Source: CBDHFN01 sp965262605 (lineage in GTDB: Bacteria; Pseudomonadota; Alphaproteobacteria; JASGCL01). From it: 64,000 nucleotides of DNA. Position numbers and translations under genes: made by a program. The notes under the pieces were generated by a model. It was given only the letters and a program-made list of their open reading frames with translations. It did no database searches and had not been told where the DNA came from. The stretch spans positions 142,406 through 206,405 of the forward strand of contig CBDHFN010000001.1 in assembly GCA_965262605.1 (NCBI GenBank). The letters run 5' to 3'. How positions within the stretch are numbered: the stretch's first letter is position 1; each line of letters starts with the position of its first letter. Of this stretch, positions 51,187-60,805 are shown piece by piece.

Positions 51187-52860
51187 ATGACAAGTTTTAA
51201 AGATTTGTTAAATGGGTCAATCCCAGAAAACACTAATATAGAAGGCTCCGTAGTAAAGGGTCGCGTAATTTCAATCAATAATGATTTTGTAGTCATTGAT
51301 GTTGGTTTAAAATCCGAAGGGCGCATCGCTGTGCGTGAATTCCAAGATTTAGAAGGCAAATTATCAGTTGCCATCGGTGATGTCGTTGATGTATTCGTTG
51401 AACGCATTGAAGACAGAAATGGTGATGCCGTTTTATCACGCGATAAAGCCCGCCAAGAAGAATCATGGAGCGTCTTAGAAGCAAAGCATTTAGCTGGCGA
51501 ACCCGTAATTGGTAAAATTTACAATCGCGTAAAAGGTGGTTTCACCGTGAATATTGATGGCGTGATTGCTTTCTTGCCCGGATCCCAAGTTGATGTGCGC
51601 CAAAGCCGTGAAACACCGAATCTTTTAAATACCGCGCAAAGTTTAATGATTTTGAAAATGGATAAAATCCGTGGCAATGTCGTTGTGTCGCGTCGTGCAG
51701 TTTTAGAAGAAACCCGCGCAAAAAATATCACCGAAATGCAAGAAAAATTAATTGAAGGTTCAATCGTTGAAGGCACCGTGAAAAATCTAACCGATTATGG
51801 TGCATTTATTGACTTGGGCGCGATTGATGGCTTATTACATGTCACCGATATTTCATGGAAACGATTAAATCACCCATCTGATGCGTTAAAAGTTGGTCAA
51901 GTTGTCAAAGTGCAAATTACCAAATTTGACAAAGAACAAAACCGCATTTCATTATCAATGCGCGTGTTGGAAAATGATCCATGGGAAATTATCGCCGAAA
52001 AATATGTGAAAAATTCAGTCGTTAAAGGCACCGTCAGCAATGTAACCGATTATGGTGCATTTATTGAATTGGAACCCGGCGTTGAAGGCTTAGTGCATGT
52101 TTCTGAAATTTCATGGACCAAGAAAAATATTCACCCAGGTAAAATCATTTCTACTTCACAAGTCATTGATGTCATGGTGTTGGATATTGATTATGCCCGT
52201 CGCAGAATTTCCTTAGGCATTAAGCAATGCGTTGCGAATCCTTGGAATAAATTCAAAGATACATACCCCGTTGGCACAATTATGGACGGCATTGTCAAAA
52301 ATTCCACAGAATATGGCATTTTCATCGGTTTAGATGGCGATATTGACGGCATGGTGCATGCGTCTGACATTTCGTGGGAAGTTTCTGGCGAAGCGGCGAT
52401 TAAATTATACCAAAAAGGACAAACTATCCAAGTTAAAATTTTGGATATTGATGCGGACAAAGAACGCATTGGCTTGGGTATTAAGCAATTAAGCGGTGGT
52501 GGCGCAAATTCTGATATGCTTGACAATATCAAAAAAGGTCAAGTTGTAACTTGCACCATTGATGCGATTGTTGAAGGTGGCATTGAAGTTACCACAACCG
52601 ATGGCGTAAAAGGCTTTATCTCGCGCTCTAACCTTTCAAAAGATCGCACCGAACAACGCGGTGATAGATTTGCCGTTGGGGAAAAAGTTGATGCAAAGGT
52701 AACAAACATTAACAAGAAAACCAATAAATTAGCTTTGTCAATCAAGGCACACGAACAAGAAGAAGAAAGCCAAGCTATGGCAACATATGGCAGTTCCGAT
52801 TCTGGTGCTTCGTTGGGCGATATTTTAGGCGCAGCTTTGCAAAAGAAAAAAGAATCTTAA
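51187..52860 (+). CDS. rpsA: 30S ribosomal protein S1
   Basis: S1 binds mRNA on the small subunit and helps start translation. The 557-residue protein has six S1 (OB-fold) domains. Clear repeats are GSIVEGTVKNLTDYGAFIDL, then NSVVKGTVSNVTDYGAFIEL and GTIMDGIVKNSTEYGIFIGL, each with a G(A/I)D/VEG(L/M)VHVS-like second half. The first two domains are the diverged ribosome-binding ones. The C-terminal tail is Glu/Gln- and Ser-rich. A strong terminator follows at 52888. Confidence 0.97.
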   Translation: MTSFKDLLNGSIPENTNIEGSVVKGRVISINNDFVVIDVGLKSEGRIAVREFQDLEGKLSVAIGDVVDVFVERIEDRNGDAVLSRDKARQEESWSVLEAKHLAGEPVIGKIYNRVKGGFTVNIDGVIAFLPGSQVDVRQSRETPNLLNTAQSLMILKMDKIRGNVVVSRRAVLEETRAKNITEMQEKLIEGSIVEGTVKNLTDYGAFIDLGAIDGLLHVTDISWKRLNHPSDALKVGQVVKVQITKFDKEQNRISLSMRVLENDPWEIIAEKYVKNSVVKGTVSNVTDYGAFIELEPGVEGLVHVSEISWTKKNIHPGKIISTSQVIDVMVLDIDYARRRISLGIKQCVANPWNKFKDTYPVGTIMDGIVKNSTEYGIFIGLDGDIDGMVHASDISWEVSGEAAIKLYQKGQTIQVKILDIDADKERIGLGIKQLSGGGANSDMLDNIKKGQVVTCTIDAIVEGGIEVTTTDGVKGFISRSNLSKDRTEQRGDRFAVGEKVDAKVTNINKKTNKLALSIKAHEQEEESQAMATYGSSDSGASLGDILGAALQKKKES

Positions 52861-52887
52861 TTTTAATTAAAATTCTGAATAAAATTA

Positions 52888-52917
52888 AACCTGTGAATGC
52901 AAATTCACAGGTTTTTT
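52888..52917 (+). terminator. Intrinsic terminator of rpsA
   Basis: An 11-bp perfect stem AACCTGTGAAT / ATTCACAGGTT (52888-52898 with 52903-52913) with a GCAA loop, followed by TTTT. It lies 28 bp after the rpsA stop. Confidence 0.92.
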
Positions 52918-53068
52918 AATTGTTTATGCACTAATTCCCGAATAGATTTAAAGCACCCGTCTGCAATTTTTTGGAGGGGGTGCCGAAGGCGTGGCAAAGT
53001 TAATTTTTATGTTTTGGTAAAAAGAAAAATAACTTGATTTGCATTAAAATAAATAATATATTTTATAC

Positions 53069-54805
53069 ATGACTGAAAATCAAAATTTTACCCCGCAACC
53101 AAAAACAATACAACAAATATTTTCAACTGGCTTGATTTCTTATGAATTGCCAGAATATCAACGGGATTATTGTTGGAAAGACGAGCAAGTAAATCAATTA
53201 TGGGAAGATTTAAATCGCGCATTTAAAAACAAAGACAATTATAGCAATTATTTTTTGGGGTCAATTATCCTTGTTAAAAAAAATGATAATCTTTTTGAAA
53301 TTGTTGATGGGCAGCAACGCATAACAACATTAATGATTTTATTTTGTTTGCTTGAAAAATTATATCCACAAATTAACGCAGGCAAGCCATCAGCGGTCAA
53401 AAGTAAGCAAATAAAGGGCTATATTATGCCCGATGATGATGATGATAATCCGCGATTAAGGTATTATCCGGGTTCAGCAAATGCCATGAATTTCAAAGAT
53501 TATGTAATTAATCAAACAGCGGAAGGTTTTAAAGGCTACAAAAAACCTGATGCAAAAAAATTATCTAAAAGTGATTGTCCTCCAGAAATATTATATCAAA
53601 ATACCGCTTATATTTTACGCGAATTTTTGCAATCACTAAATATAGATGAAATTGGAGAGTTTATTAATTTTATAGCTTTTAATGTTAATATTATAGAGAT
53701 TACTTGTGATAATATTAATATGGCGGTTAAGCTTTTTGAAGTTATAAATTCTAGGGGATTAGATTTAACAACCGCAGATATTGTTAAGGCAAAATTAATG
53801 CCTAAAAAACAGCCAAATGCCAAAGATAATATAGATTATGATAGGAAAAAAGATGAATTTAAAAAATATTGGCAAGATATTTACGGAATTATCAAAGGTG
53901 TAGATTTAGAAATGAATGAATTAATTTCAATTTTTGTTTATTCAAGGTCAAATCAATCACCAACTAAATCAATTCTTGATAGTTTTGAAGAATTATTTAG
54001 AAAGAATAATGCTGAATATAATATTAGCATAATTGATATTAAAAAATGCGCGGAATTCATTGACGCAATTGAAAATAGCGAAAATAAAAATATTTATTTA
54101 TTGCAATATCTGCGATGGAAATTGCATTGGCGTGCAGTCTTAGTTTGTGCACTAAATAATGGATTTTTAATTAATGGTCAAGATTTTATTAAGTTAACAA
54201 AATATTTGGTTAAATTTTATTATTTGCATTGGATTGCAGGTAAAACATTGGATAGTATTCGTAGTAGTTCATTTGAAATTATTAGCCTTATTCAAAAGCA
54301 AAAAGAAAATTCATTGCAGAATATAAAAGATTACATAGATTCAAAATTTACCAATGGAATTTTAAAAGCGATAGGTAATAATCTTAGTGGTGATGTTTAT
54401 GAACAACCATGGGTTAAGCCAATTTTTGCGTTGCTTGAATATCAAACAGATGAATCGGTATATATTAAGTTAGATTCAAAAATACATTTAGACCATATTC
54501 ACCTCCAAAATCCAAATGAAAATGATGTAATTAAAGAAATTAACCAAAATCCAGATAAATTACATTGTTTTGGTAATTTAGCTTTATTAAATGCAAGTAA
54601 AAATATTCTAGCACAAAATAAACTTCTTGCAGATAAAAAATCAATATATAAGGGTGAAGGCAGACATTCTGGAGCCAGCAGATTTCAATTTACGCGTGAT
54701 GTTGCTGAATATGATAAATGGGAATTAACCGAAGTTAATAGCAGGCAAATTGAAATTTTAAAAATCATGCAAAATTATTTAGATTTCAATACTCAAATAG
54801 AATAA
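53069..54805 (+). CDS. DUF262/DUF1524 protein (GmrSD-like restriction enzyme)
   Basis: This 578-residue protein has an N-terminal ParB/Srx-like NTPase domain, with LPEYQRDYCWKDEQVNQLW near residue 28 and EIVDGQQRITTLMIL near 78 (the DGQQR motif). The C-terminal HNH-type nuclease has LDHIHLQNPNE near 473 and CFGNLALLNASKNILAQNK. The same two domains make up GmrSD, a type IV enzyme that cuts glucosylated hydroxymethylcytosine DNA. The target here is unknown. It stands alone between core genes and has no visible partner, so it may be a single-gene acquisition. Confidence 0.85.
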   Translation: MTENQNFTPQPKTIQQIFSTGLISYELPEYQRDYCWKDEQVNQLWEDLNRAFKNKDNYSNYFLGSIILVKKNDNLFEIVDGQQRITTLMILFCLLEKLYPQINAGKPSAVKSKQIKGYIMPDDDDDNPRLRYYPGSANAMNFKDYVINQTAEGFKGYKKPDAKKLSKSDCPPEILYQNTAYILREFLQSLNIDEIGEFINFIAFNVNIIEITCDNINMAVKLFEVINSRGLDLTTADIVKAKLMPKKQPNAKDNIDYDRKKDEFKKYWQDIYGIIKGVDLEMNELISIFVYSRSNQSPTKSILDSFEELFRKNNAEYNISIIDIKKCAEFIDAIENSENKNIYLLQYLRWKLHWRAVLVCALNNGFLINGQDFIKLTKYLVKFYYLHWIAGKTLDSIRSSSFEIISLIQKQKENSLQNIKDYIDSKFTNGILKAIGNNLSGDVYEQPWVKPIFALLEYQTDESVYIKLDSKIHLDHIHLQNPNENDVIKEINQNPDKLHCFGNLALLNASKNILAQNKLLADKKSIYKGEGRHSGASRFQFTRDVAEYDKWELTEVNSRQIEILKIMQNYLDFNTQIE

Positions 54806-54819
54806 AAATCTCTAATCAC

Positions 54820-55572
54820 TTAATTAAACTCATATAAATCCATGGATAAATTGCCCATATCAAATGAATGATGCAGGCGATGTCCTTGCCCACCTGCGCC
54901 AAGTGCAATGAAAAAAGGGATAAAATGCTCAATGGTTGGGTGGCAAAATGCCGCATTTGGGGCTAATTTTTGCCAATTTAGCATGGATTCGCGGTCATTA
55001 TTTTGTATTTTATCGCTGAACCAATTGACGAATGCGCTGGTTTTGGGATCGGTTTCAAAGCTGCGCTGAAAAACTAGACGCAAATTATGCGTCATACTGC
55101 CCGAACCAATAATTAAAATTTCCTTATCAAACTCTTGCAATTTTTGCCCTAATTCATAATGAAATTTTGATGATAAATTGGCGTTTAACGATACTTGAAT
55201 AATCGGGCAGGGCGGGTTAGGCAACATTAATCGCAAAGGCGACCAAACTCCGTGGTCAATGCCGTGTTCGTTGTTTATAGTCGCTTGAACGCCATTTTTA
55301 TTCAAAAAATCACTTAAATTTTCGGCGATTTCTGGCGAACCAGTTGTTGCATATTGCAATTCATATAATTCCTTGGGGAATCCAGTAAAATCATATATTA
55401 CCGATGGTTTTGGGTGGGTGTTTATTGTAATAATATCCTCCATCCAATGCGCCGAAAAAATTATAATGGCTTTGGGTGGTTTGGTAAAGGCTTGATATTG
55501 CTCGAGAAATTGGCTTGCCTTCGTGGTGCGTAATGCTAAATCGGGTGCGCCGTGTGAAATAAAAATACTCAT
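54820..55572 (-). CDS. LigB/DODA-type extradiol ring-cleavage dioxygenase
   Basis: This 250-residue protein is of the class III extradiol dioxygenase family. The metal ligands fit FISHGAPDLAL near residue 7 and IIFSAHWMEDI near 42. Later conserved parts are NNEHGIDHGVWSPLRLM and IIGSGSMTHNLRLVF. Family members open aromatic catechol rings such as DOPA; E. coli YgiD is one. No catabolic cluster surrounds it, so the substrate is unknown. Confidence 0.88.
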   Translation of the reverse strand: MSIFISHGAPDLALRTTKASQFLEQYQAFTKPPKAIIIFSAHWMEDIITINTHPKPSVIYDFTGFPKELYELQYATTGSPEIAENLSDFLNKNGVQATINNEHGIDHGVWSPLRLMLPNPPCPIIQVSLNANLSSKFHYELGQKLQEFDKEILIIGSGSMTHNLRLVFQRSFETDPKTSAFVNWFSDKIQNNDRESMLNWQKLAPNAAFCHPTIEHFIPFFIALGAGGQGHRLHHSFDMGNLSMDLYEFN

Positions 55573-55639
55573 TATATTAATATACGAATTTTTTTAGAAA
55601 ATACAAGCTTATTGCACGGAATTTGCAATATTAAAATTT

Positions 55640-56503
55640 ATGATAAGAAAAGCCTATATAAATGGCGTGATTGCCAACCCATATTTTGCCCAAGTTGATT
55701 TTTTTGACCGCGCTTATATGCTGGGCGATGGAATTTATGAATATATTTTAGTTTACGATGGGCGCATCATTGATATGGAATTGCATCTTGACAGATTATA
55801 CCGCTCCTTGGACGCTGTGCGTATTAAATTTCCGACTTGTCGGCGAGTTTTACGCATGAAAATTTGCGAATTAATTCGCGCGAATCAAATGAAAAATGGT
55901 GGCTTATATTTGCAAATAAGTCGCGGCACGGCACCGCGCGACCATTTTTTTCCCCAAGATTCAACTCCAGTTTTAACAATGTTTGTCAAACCATATAAAT
56001 TAGACATGAATGCGATGGAAAAAGGCGTTAAAGTTGTAAGCCATCAAGATTTTCGGTGGGATAGATGCGATATTAAATCCATTTCGTTAATTGCGAATTG
56101 CCTTGCCAAGCAATATGCCAAAGATAATGGTGGGCATGAAGTTGTTTTTGTCGGGCAAGATGGCTTGATTACCGAAGGTGGTTCTTCAAATATATGGATA
56201 GTTGATAAACAAGGCACGCTTCGCACCCATATTGCTGACCATGAAATTTTAAATGGTATTACCAAATTACTAATTGAAAAGCTTGCCAAAGCGATTAATT
56301 GTAAAATTGATTTTACGCCGTTTGCTTTGGACGAAATGATTCATGCCCAAGAGGCATTTTTAACCAGCACTTCGCAAATGGGTATGCCAATAATCGCGCT
56401 TGACGATAAAAAAATCGGTGATGGTATGCGTGGCAAAATCACGAAATTAATTCAAGACGCGGTATGGGCGCATATTGAATCATTGCCTGTAATGCAATTT
56501 TAA
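55640..56503 (+). CDS. dat: D-amino-acid aminotransferase
   Basis: This 287-residue PLP class IV aminotransferase has FFDRAYMLGDGIYEYILVYDG at the start. Its PLP lysine lies in RCDIKSISLIANCLAKQYA near residue 140, and ITEGGSSNIWIVDKQGTL is the phosphate-binding loop. The family interconverts D-alanine and D-glutamate for the cell wall. Branched-chain aminotransferase is the alternative, but the length and loop fit the D-amino-acid group better. It converges with bamB, 2 bp apart. Confidence 0.87.
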   Translation: MIRKAYINGVIANPYFAQVDFFDRAYMLGDGIYEYILVYDGRIIDMELHLDRLYRSLDAVRIKFPTCRRVLRMKICELIRANQMKNGGLYLQISRGTAPRDHFFPQDSTPVLTMFVKPYKLDMNAMEKGVKVVSHQDFRWDRCDIKSISLIANCLAKQYAKDNGGHEVVFVGQDGLITEGGSSNIWIVDKQGTLRTHIADHEILNGITKLLIEKLAKAINCKIDFTPFALDEMIHAQEAFLTSTSQMGMPIIALDDKKIGDGMRGKITKLIQDAVWAHIESLPVMQF

Positions 56504-56505
56504 CT

Positions 56506-57825
56506 TTATTTATAGCCAATTAATGTGCCATCATCAGACAATATAAATAATTGCGATTGGGCGATAATGGGCGCGATATATATTGGCTTGTCAAGCTTTA
56601 TATCATTGATTAATTCGCCATTATTGGGATTAAATACCTTAATAAGCCCGTATTGATTGGTAATGATAAGTTGCCCGCCCGCTAACACTGGACCCGTCCA
56701 AACAAAAGGTTCGCGTTTTTCCTTAATATCATTCCAGATGGGTAATTGATAAACCCATAATGGCTTACCATCTTCGGTGTTAAGCACAAGTAGTTTTGCG
56801 TTATTGGTAAGAATATAAATATAATTACCCGCAAGCCAAGGCATTTGAATTGAACCGATTTTTTTAGTCCAAATTCGTGCGCCAGTGCGAATATTAAAGG
56901 CAACAAAACGATTGGAATTTGCAATCACATAGGCATTATTGCCATCAACCACGATTGGCGCGCTAATTTCGGCGATGCTTGCCGATGATTCGGCTTGAAT
57001 TCCGCCCGACAAATTATCATTCCAACGAATTTGCCCATTATTTGCCCTTAAAGCCACGACTTCGCCCGAAGAAAATCCCGTAAATATTGCGCCTTGCGCA
57101 ATTGCTGGGTTGCCAGAGCCAAGAATTCCCGCCGATTCATTCGCGGATTTATAAGACCATATTTTCTTGCCGTCTTCAATTTTCCACGCCGAAATCGTAT
57201 TATCAATCGTGGTTGTATAGATTAAATCACCCAAAACCGAAGGCGCAGCGCGCGATGGTGCTTGTAAATCAATGGTTAACGAAATTTCGCCATTGTCAAT
57301 ATTTATAACAAATAATTTCGCAAACCCTGTGGCGATGTATAATTTGCCAGCATTAAAGCTTAACCCACCGCCAAATTGATTGCCTTCCTTATCGTTATTG
57401 GTAAGCTTGCGCGTCCAAAGCGATTTGTTTGTTTTAATATCATGCGCCTTAACGACATAATCGGCATCAACCGAATATATGACATTATCTAAATAAATTG
57501 GCTGAATTCTAAGTTTTTTATCATCACTACTGCCTTCACCAATGGAATAACGGATAAATTCTTTGAAATTTTTTGCTAAATCAAGATGTTGCGGGGTATG
57601 CGTTGCAAGCGCGCCGGGTTGCAACCAAAAATCATTAATGTAGGGTGCGGGAATTTTTATGGGTTCAATATCTGCGGATTTGTCTACTTCGGTATCTGCG
57701 CTATCAACGATGATTGAAATTCGCTTGCCGGGAAGGGGGTCTGCACCCTTTTTCTTAAATAAATCACAAGCCGAAATTGTAAGAAAAAGGCTTAATATTA
57801 ATAAAATTCGCGCGTTTTTTATCAT
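56506..57825 (-). CDS. bamB: Outer-membrane assembly lipoprotein BamB
   Basis: This 439-residue lipoprotein has a signal sequence ending in ISACDLF (lipobox Cys at about residue 20), then eight-bladed PQQ-like propeller repeats: TNKSLWTRKLTN, GKKIWSYKS, NGQIRWNDNLSGG, GARIWTKKIGS and GKPLWVYQL. BamB is the scaffold of the BAM complex that inserts outer-membrane proteins. It starts 4 bp inside the YfgM-like gene, matching the yfgM-bamB pairing seen in many proteobacteria. Confidence 0.92.
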   Translation of the reverse strand: MIKNARILLILSLFLTISACDLFKKKGADPLPGKRISIIVDSADTEVDKSADIEPIKIPAPYINDFWLQPGALATHTPQHLDLAKNFKEFIRYSIGEGSSDDKKLRIQPIYLDNVIYSVDADYVVKAHDIKTNKSLWTRKLTNNDKEGNQFGGGLSFNAGKLYIATGFAKLFVINIDNGEISLTIDLQAPSRAAPSVLGDLIYTTTIDNTISAWKIEDGKKIWSYKSANESAGILGSGNPAIAQGAIFTGFSSGEVVALRANNGQIRWNDNLSGGIQAESSASIAEISAPIVVDGNNAYVIANSNRFVAFNIRTGARIWTKKIGSIQMPWLAGNYIYILTNNAKLLVLNTEDGKPLWVYQLPIWNDIKEKREPFVWTGPVLAGGQLIITNQYGLIKVFNPNNGELINDIKLDKPIYIAPIIAQSQLFILSDDGTLIGYK

Positions 57826-58439
57826 GGCAAGACACCTAAAATTTCTTTCGCAACGGCGGCAAGCGGCGAATTCGCAATGGCAACTTTTTGTAAATATTCC
57901 TTCGCCTTTGTTGTTTCGTTGGCTTGCAAAGCTTGTTCAGCTAAGATAAAATTGGCAACCGCAATATATGTGCCTTTTTCATTGGTTATTTTTTGCAACT
58001 TATCTTGATTTTGGGCTAAATTACCATAAACAAACCTTAAATCGCCTAAATAATCCTTGTCAGTTTTTGCCAATAAACCCAAGAATTTTTGGTAATCTTC
58101 GGTTTTATTAAGTTGCAATGCCAAATTAATGGCTTTGGTAAGGGCAATAACTTGAAATTGGTCATTTTTATCTTTGGCGATAAATTGTTGAATCTTATCG
58201 TAAGAAACTTGAAGCGATTCGGGGGAATTAGGCACGCCGCCAACTTGAATTGCCGATGAAAATTCACTGGCGCGTTGTTTGGCATTTTGGGCATTCCAAT
58301 ATTCCCATAATTGCAAACCAGCAACGATTAAGACAACGAACAAAATACCTGCTATAATATGCTTGTAATATTTTTTAAGAACATTTAATGCGCGTTCTTG
58401 GGCAAGCTCTTCGTTAATTTCGTCAATAATTTCGCTCAT
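57822..58439 (-). CDS. YfgM-like inner-membrane TPR protein
   Basis: This 205-residue protein has a charged cytoplasmic start (MSEIIDEINEELAQERALNVL), one membrane helix near residues 29-47 (IIAGILFVVLIVAGLQLW), then helical-repeat periplasmic sequence. The layout fits the DUF2133/YfgM family, partners of the SecYEG-PpiD periplasmic chaperone network. It is co-transcribed with bamB. Confidence 0.85.
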   Translation of the reverse strand: MSEIIDEINEELAQERALNVLKKYYKHIIAGILFVVLIVAGLQLWEYWNAQNAKQRASEFSSAIQVGGVPNSPESLQVSYDKIQQFIAKDKNDQFQVIALTKAINLALQLNKTEDYQKFLGLLAKTDKDYLGDLRFVYGNLAQNQDKLQKITNEKGTYIAVANFILAEQALQANETTKAKEYLQKVAIANSPLAAVAKEILGVLP

Positions 58440-58623
58440 TTTTTTACCTTAAATCAATTAATATTAAAAACTCATTAGCATAATAATAAAAAAAATCCAA
58501 TAAAAAAGCATATTTTTCATGCAAAAAAAAATCTTGCTTAAATTAAATTTTAGTATATTATTATTTTACTAATTAGAACAAAATTCTTAATTATAACATT
58601 TTCAACATTCAAGGAGGAATATA

Positions 58624-59634
58624 ATGTTAAAAAAATCAATCATAGCTCTGGGCGCGATGGCATTTGCTTCAAGCCTTATGGCACAAGCAACCATGGAAGA
58701 AGTCAAAAAACGCGGTGAGTTAATTTGCGGTGTTTCAACCGGTTTAACGGGTTTTTCTGGTCAAGACAACAAAGGCGAATGGTCGGGTATTGATGTTAAT
58801 GTTTGCCGTGGCATTGCTGCCGCTGTTTTAGGCGATGCAAAAAAAGTTAAATTCAAACCTTTAACTTCAAAAGAACGCTTTACAGCTTTGGCATCAAAAG
58901 AAGTTGATGTTTTAGCTCGTAATACAACGGCAACTTATAGCCGTGATACAGATTTGAAATTCACATTCTTGCCTGTAAATTATTATGATGGTCAAGGATT
59001 CATGGTTCGTAAAAAATTAAATGTTAAATCTGCCAAAGAATTAAATGGCGCACGGGTTTGCATACAACCCGGCACCACCACTGAATTAAACTTGGCTGAT
59101 TATTTCCGTGCCAATAACATGAAATATGAAGCAGTTGTAACCGAAACTGATGATATTTCCATGGAAAAATTGCGCGCTGATGCTTGCGATGTTTACACAA
59201 CTGACCGCTCTGGTTTAGCGTCAACAAAATCTGGCGAAAAAAATCCTGATGATTTTGTGGTATTGCCTGAAATTATCTCCAAAGAACCTTTGGCTCCATT
59301 AGTTCGCCATGGCGATGATCATTGGGCTGATGTCGGTCGTTGGGTAATGAACGCAATGGTAATTGCCGAAGAAAAAAATATCACCAAAGCCAATGTTGCT
59401 GATACGGCAAAAGCCCCAACCAAAGATCCTGAAGTCAACAGATTATTAGGTTCGGAAGGCGAAATGGGCAAAATGCTTGGTTTGGACAAAGCTTGGGCAG
59501 TGCGCGTTATTGCGGCTGTCGGTAATTATGCTGAATCATACCATGCAAACTTGGATGCGATTGGCTTAAAAGACCGCGGTGTAAATGCTCTTTACAATAA
59601 GGGTGGCTTACAATACGCTTGGCCTTTCCGTTAA
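58624..59634 (+). CDS. aapJ: General L-amino-acid ABC transporter, binding protein AapJ
   Basis: This 336-residue periplasmic solute-binding protein has signal peptide MLKKSIIALGAMAFASSLMA. Then EEVKKRGELICGVSTGLTGF, FKPLTSKERFTALASKEVDVL and CIQPGTTTELNLADYF follow. The AapJ family is recognisable by GLTGFSG and NTTATYSRDT-like segments. A perfect AAGGAGG ribosome site precedes the ATG. It binds a broad range of L-amino acids and passes them to AapQM. Unusually, two unrelated genes separate it from aapQ. Confidence 0.95.
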   Translation: MLKKSIIALGAMAFASSLMAQATMEEVKKRGELICGVSTGLTGFSGQDNKGEWSGIDVNVCRGIAAAVLGDAKKVKFKPLTSKERFTALASKEVDVLARNTTATYSRDTDLKFTFLPVNYYDGQGFMVRKKLNVKSAKELNGARVCIQPGTTTELNLADYFRANNMKYEAVVTETDDISMEKLRADACDVYTTDRSGLASTKSGEKNPDDFVVLPEIISKEPLAPLVRHGDDHWADVGRWVMNAMVIAEEKNITKANVADTAKAPTKDPEVNRLLGSEGEMGKMLGLDKAWAVRVIAAVGNYAESYHANLDAIGLKDRGVNALYNKGGLQYAWPFR

Positions 59635-59705
59635 TCTGATATTGATTAAATTTGTGATTGCGATAGGTGAAAGCTTGTCGCAGTTGCAAGTTTAAATAAT
59701 CTACA

Positions 59706-60011
59706 ATGTCTGATATTTTTAGCGAACTATTAAATATTGCAAACGAAGCAAACAAAATAAAAGTTGCTTCGGCTATTGATATTTTTAAATATAATATTAA
59801 TTGTGCATCAAATAAGCAAATTTTAGAAATTCTACAACGAATAGGCAAATTAATTGGCATGAATAAAGGCAGTGATTGTAAATATTTTACAAACGAGTAT
59901 AAAAAAATATTTGATGAAATGCAAATTATACGAACAACAGAAAAAAACACAATACAAATAGATTTTACGCCCAAAAGTAAAAATAAAATTTTATATTCAT
60001 TTTATTTTTAA
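59706..60011 (+). CDS. Unknown small protein between aapJ and aapQ
   Basis: This 101-residue protein is soluble and mainly helical (SELLNIANEANKIKVASAI, then ILEILQRIGKLIGM) with a short beta-prone tail. I do not recognise it. It has no ribosome site stronger than a weak purine stretch. Its AT-rich codon use (AAA, ATA, AAT) differs from the flanking transporter genes and suggests later arrival. Confidence 0.5.
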   Translation: MSDIFSELLNIANEANKIKVASAIDIFKYNINCASNKQILEILQRIGKLIGMNKGSDCKYFTNEYKKIFDEMQIIRTTEKNTIQIDFTPKSKNKILYSFYF

Positions 60012-60070
60012 AATTGGCGCAGATATTGAATCAGGTATATCGTTGTTTGATATAAAAAAGAGTGATTAAT

Positions 60071-60766
60071 ATGAAAAATAAATTTTCAAAAAAAATGAGC
60101 GATAGCTTTTTTGTCAAGGCAGGGCAAGATAATATTAATAACTTAAACGCCAACGCAACAATTCAAGTAAACTCACTACAAAGATTTTATGATAATTTAA
60201 AATCCAATAATTTATTGGAAAATTTTCATTTAAGTATCAAAGAAAAATTTAAAGAATTATCTGATTTACATCATGATGATATTGATGATTCCCAAATTAT
60301 TTATCGTTTTATTGACGGAAATTCAAATCCTAAATCTGAATTATATAACCGCGATTTGGCAACGGCAACTATTTCGCGAATTTGGCATATTAATCAAGGC
60401 AATTTTCGCATTGAAAAAAATATCCTTGATGATAAAATTGTGAGCTTAAATATAGAAGTTGGTGAAAATCAAAACAAACGGAGTTTAAGTTTAACAAAGG
60501 ATTATACCATAGTAATAAATGGTGAAGGATTGGATTATTCAAGAACTATTGATGAATTTTTAAATGATTCTACGATAAAAGTGAAATATATGGATAATAA
60601 TACGGAGTTTTCAAATTCCATTATCAATATATCTGATATGGTGGGGGTTGTTTGTGATGCCTTATCAAAAGGGACAACAAAAGAAATAATTGTTAAATTT
60701 GCAAAAGATATGGGATATTCTGATGCAGAAATTAATGATTTATTTCCAAATAAGCAAAAAAGATAA
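60071..60766 (+). CDS. Unknown protein between aapJ and aapQ
   Basis: This is a 231-residue soluble protein without signal or membrane segment. The start at 60071 lies behind AAAAAAGAG; a GTG at 60062 is also in frame. The N-terminal half is helical (SLQRFYDNLKSNNLLENF, LHHDDIDDSQIIYRF). The C-terminal half has beta-prone parts and a final helix (EIIVKFAKDMGYSDAEINDLF). I do not recognise it. With its neighbour at 59706 it forms a two-gene insertion in the aap operon; aapQ starts 39 bp after it. Confidence 0.6.
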   Translation: MKNKFSKKMSDSFFVKAGQDNINNLNANATIQVNSLQRFYDNLKSNNLLENFHLSIKEKFKELSDLHHDDIDDSQIIYRFIDGNSNPKSELYNRDLATATISRIWHINQGNFRIEKNILDDKIVSLNIEVGENQNKRSLSLTKDYTIVINGEGLDYSRTIDEFLNDSTIKVKYMDNNTEFSNSIINISDMVGVVCDALSKGTTKEIIVKFAKDMGYSDAEINDLFPNKQKR

Positions 60767-60805
60767 ATTGTATTTTTAAAAAATTTATCAAACACGGGAG
60801 GGAAA

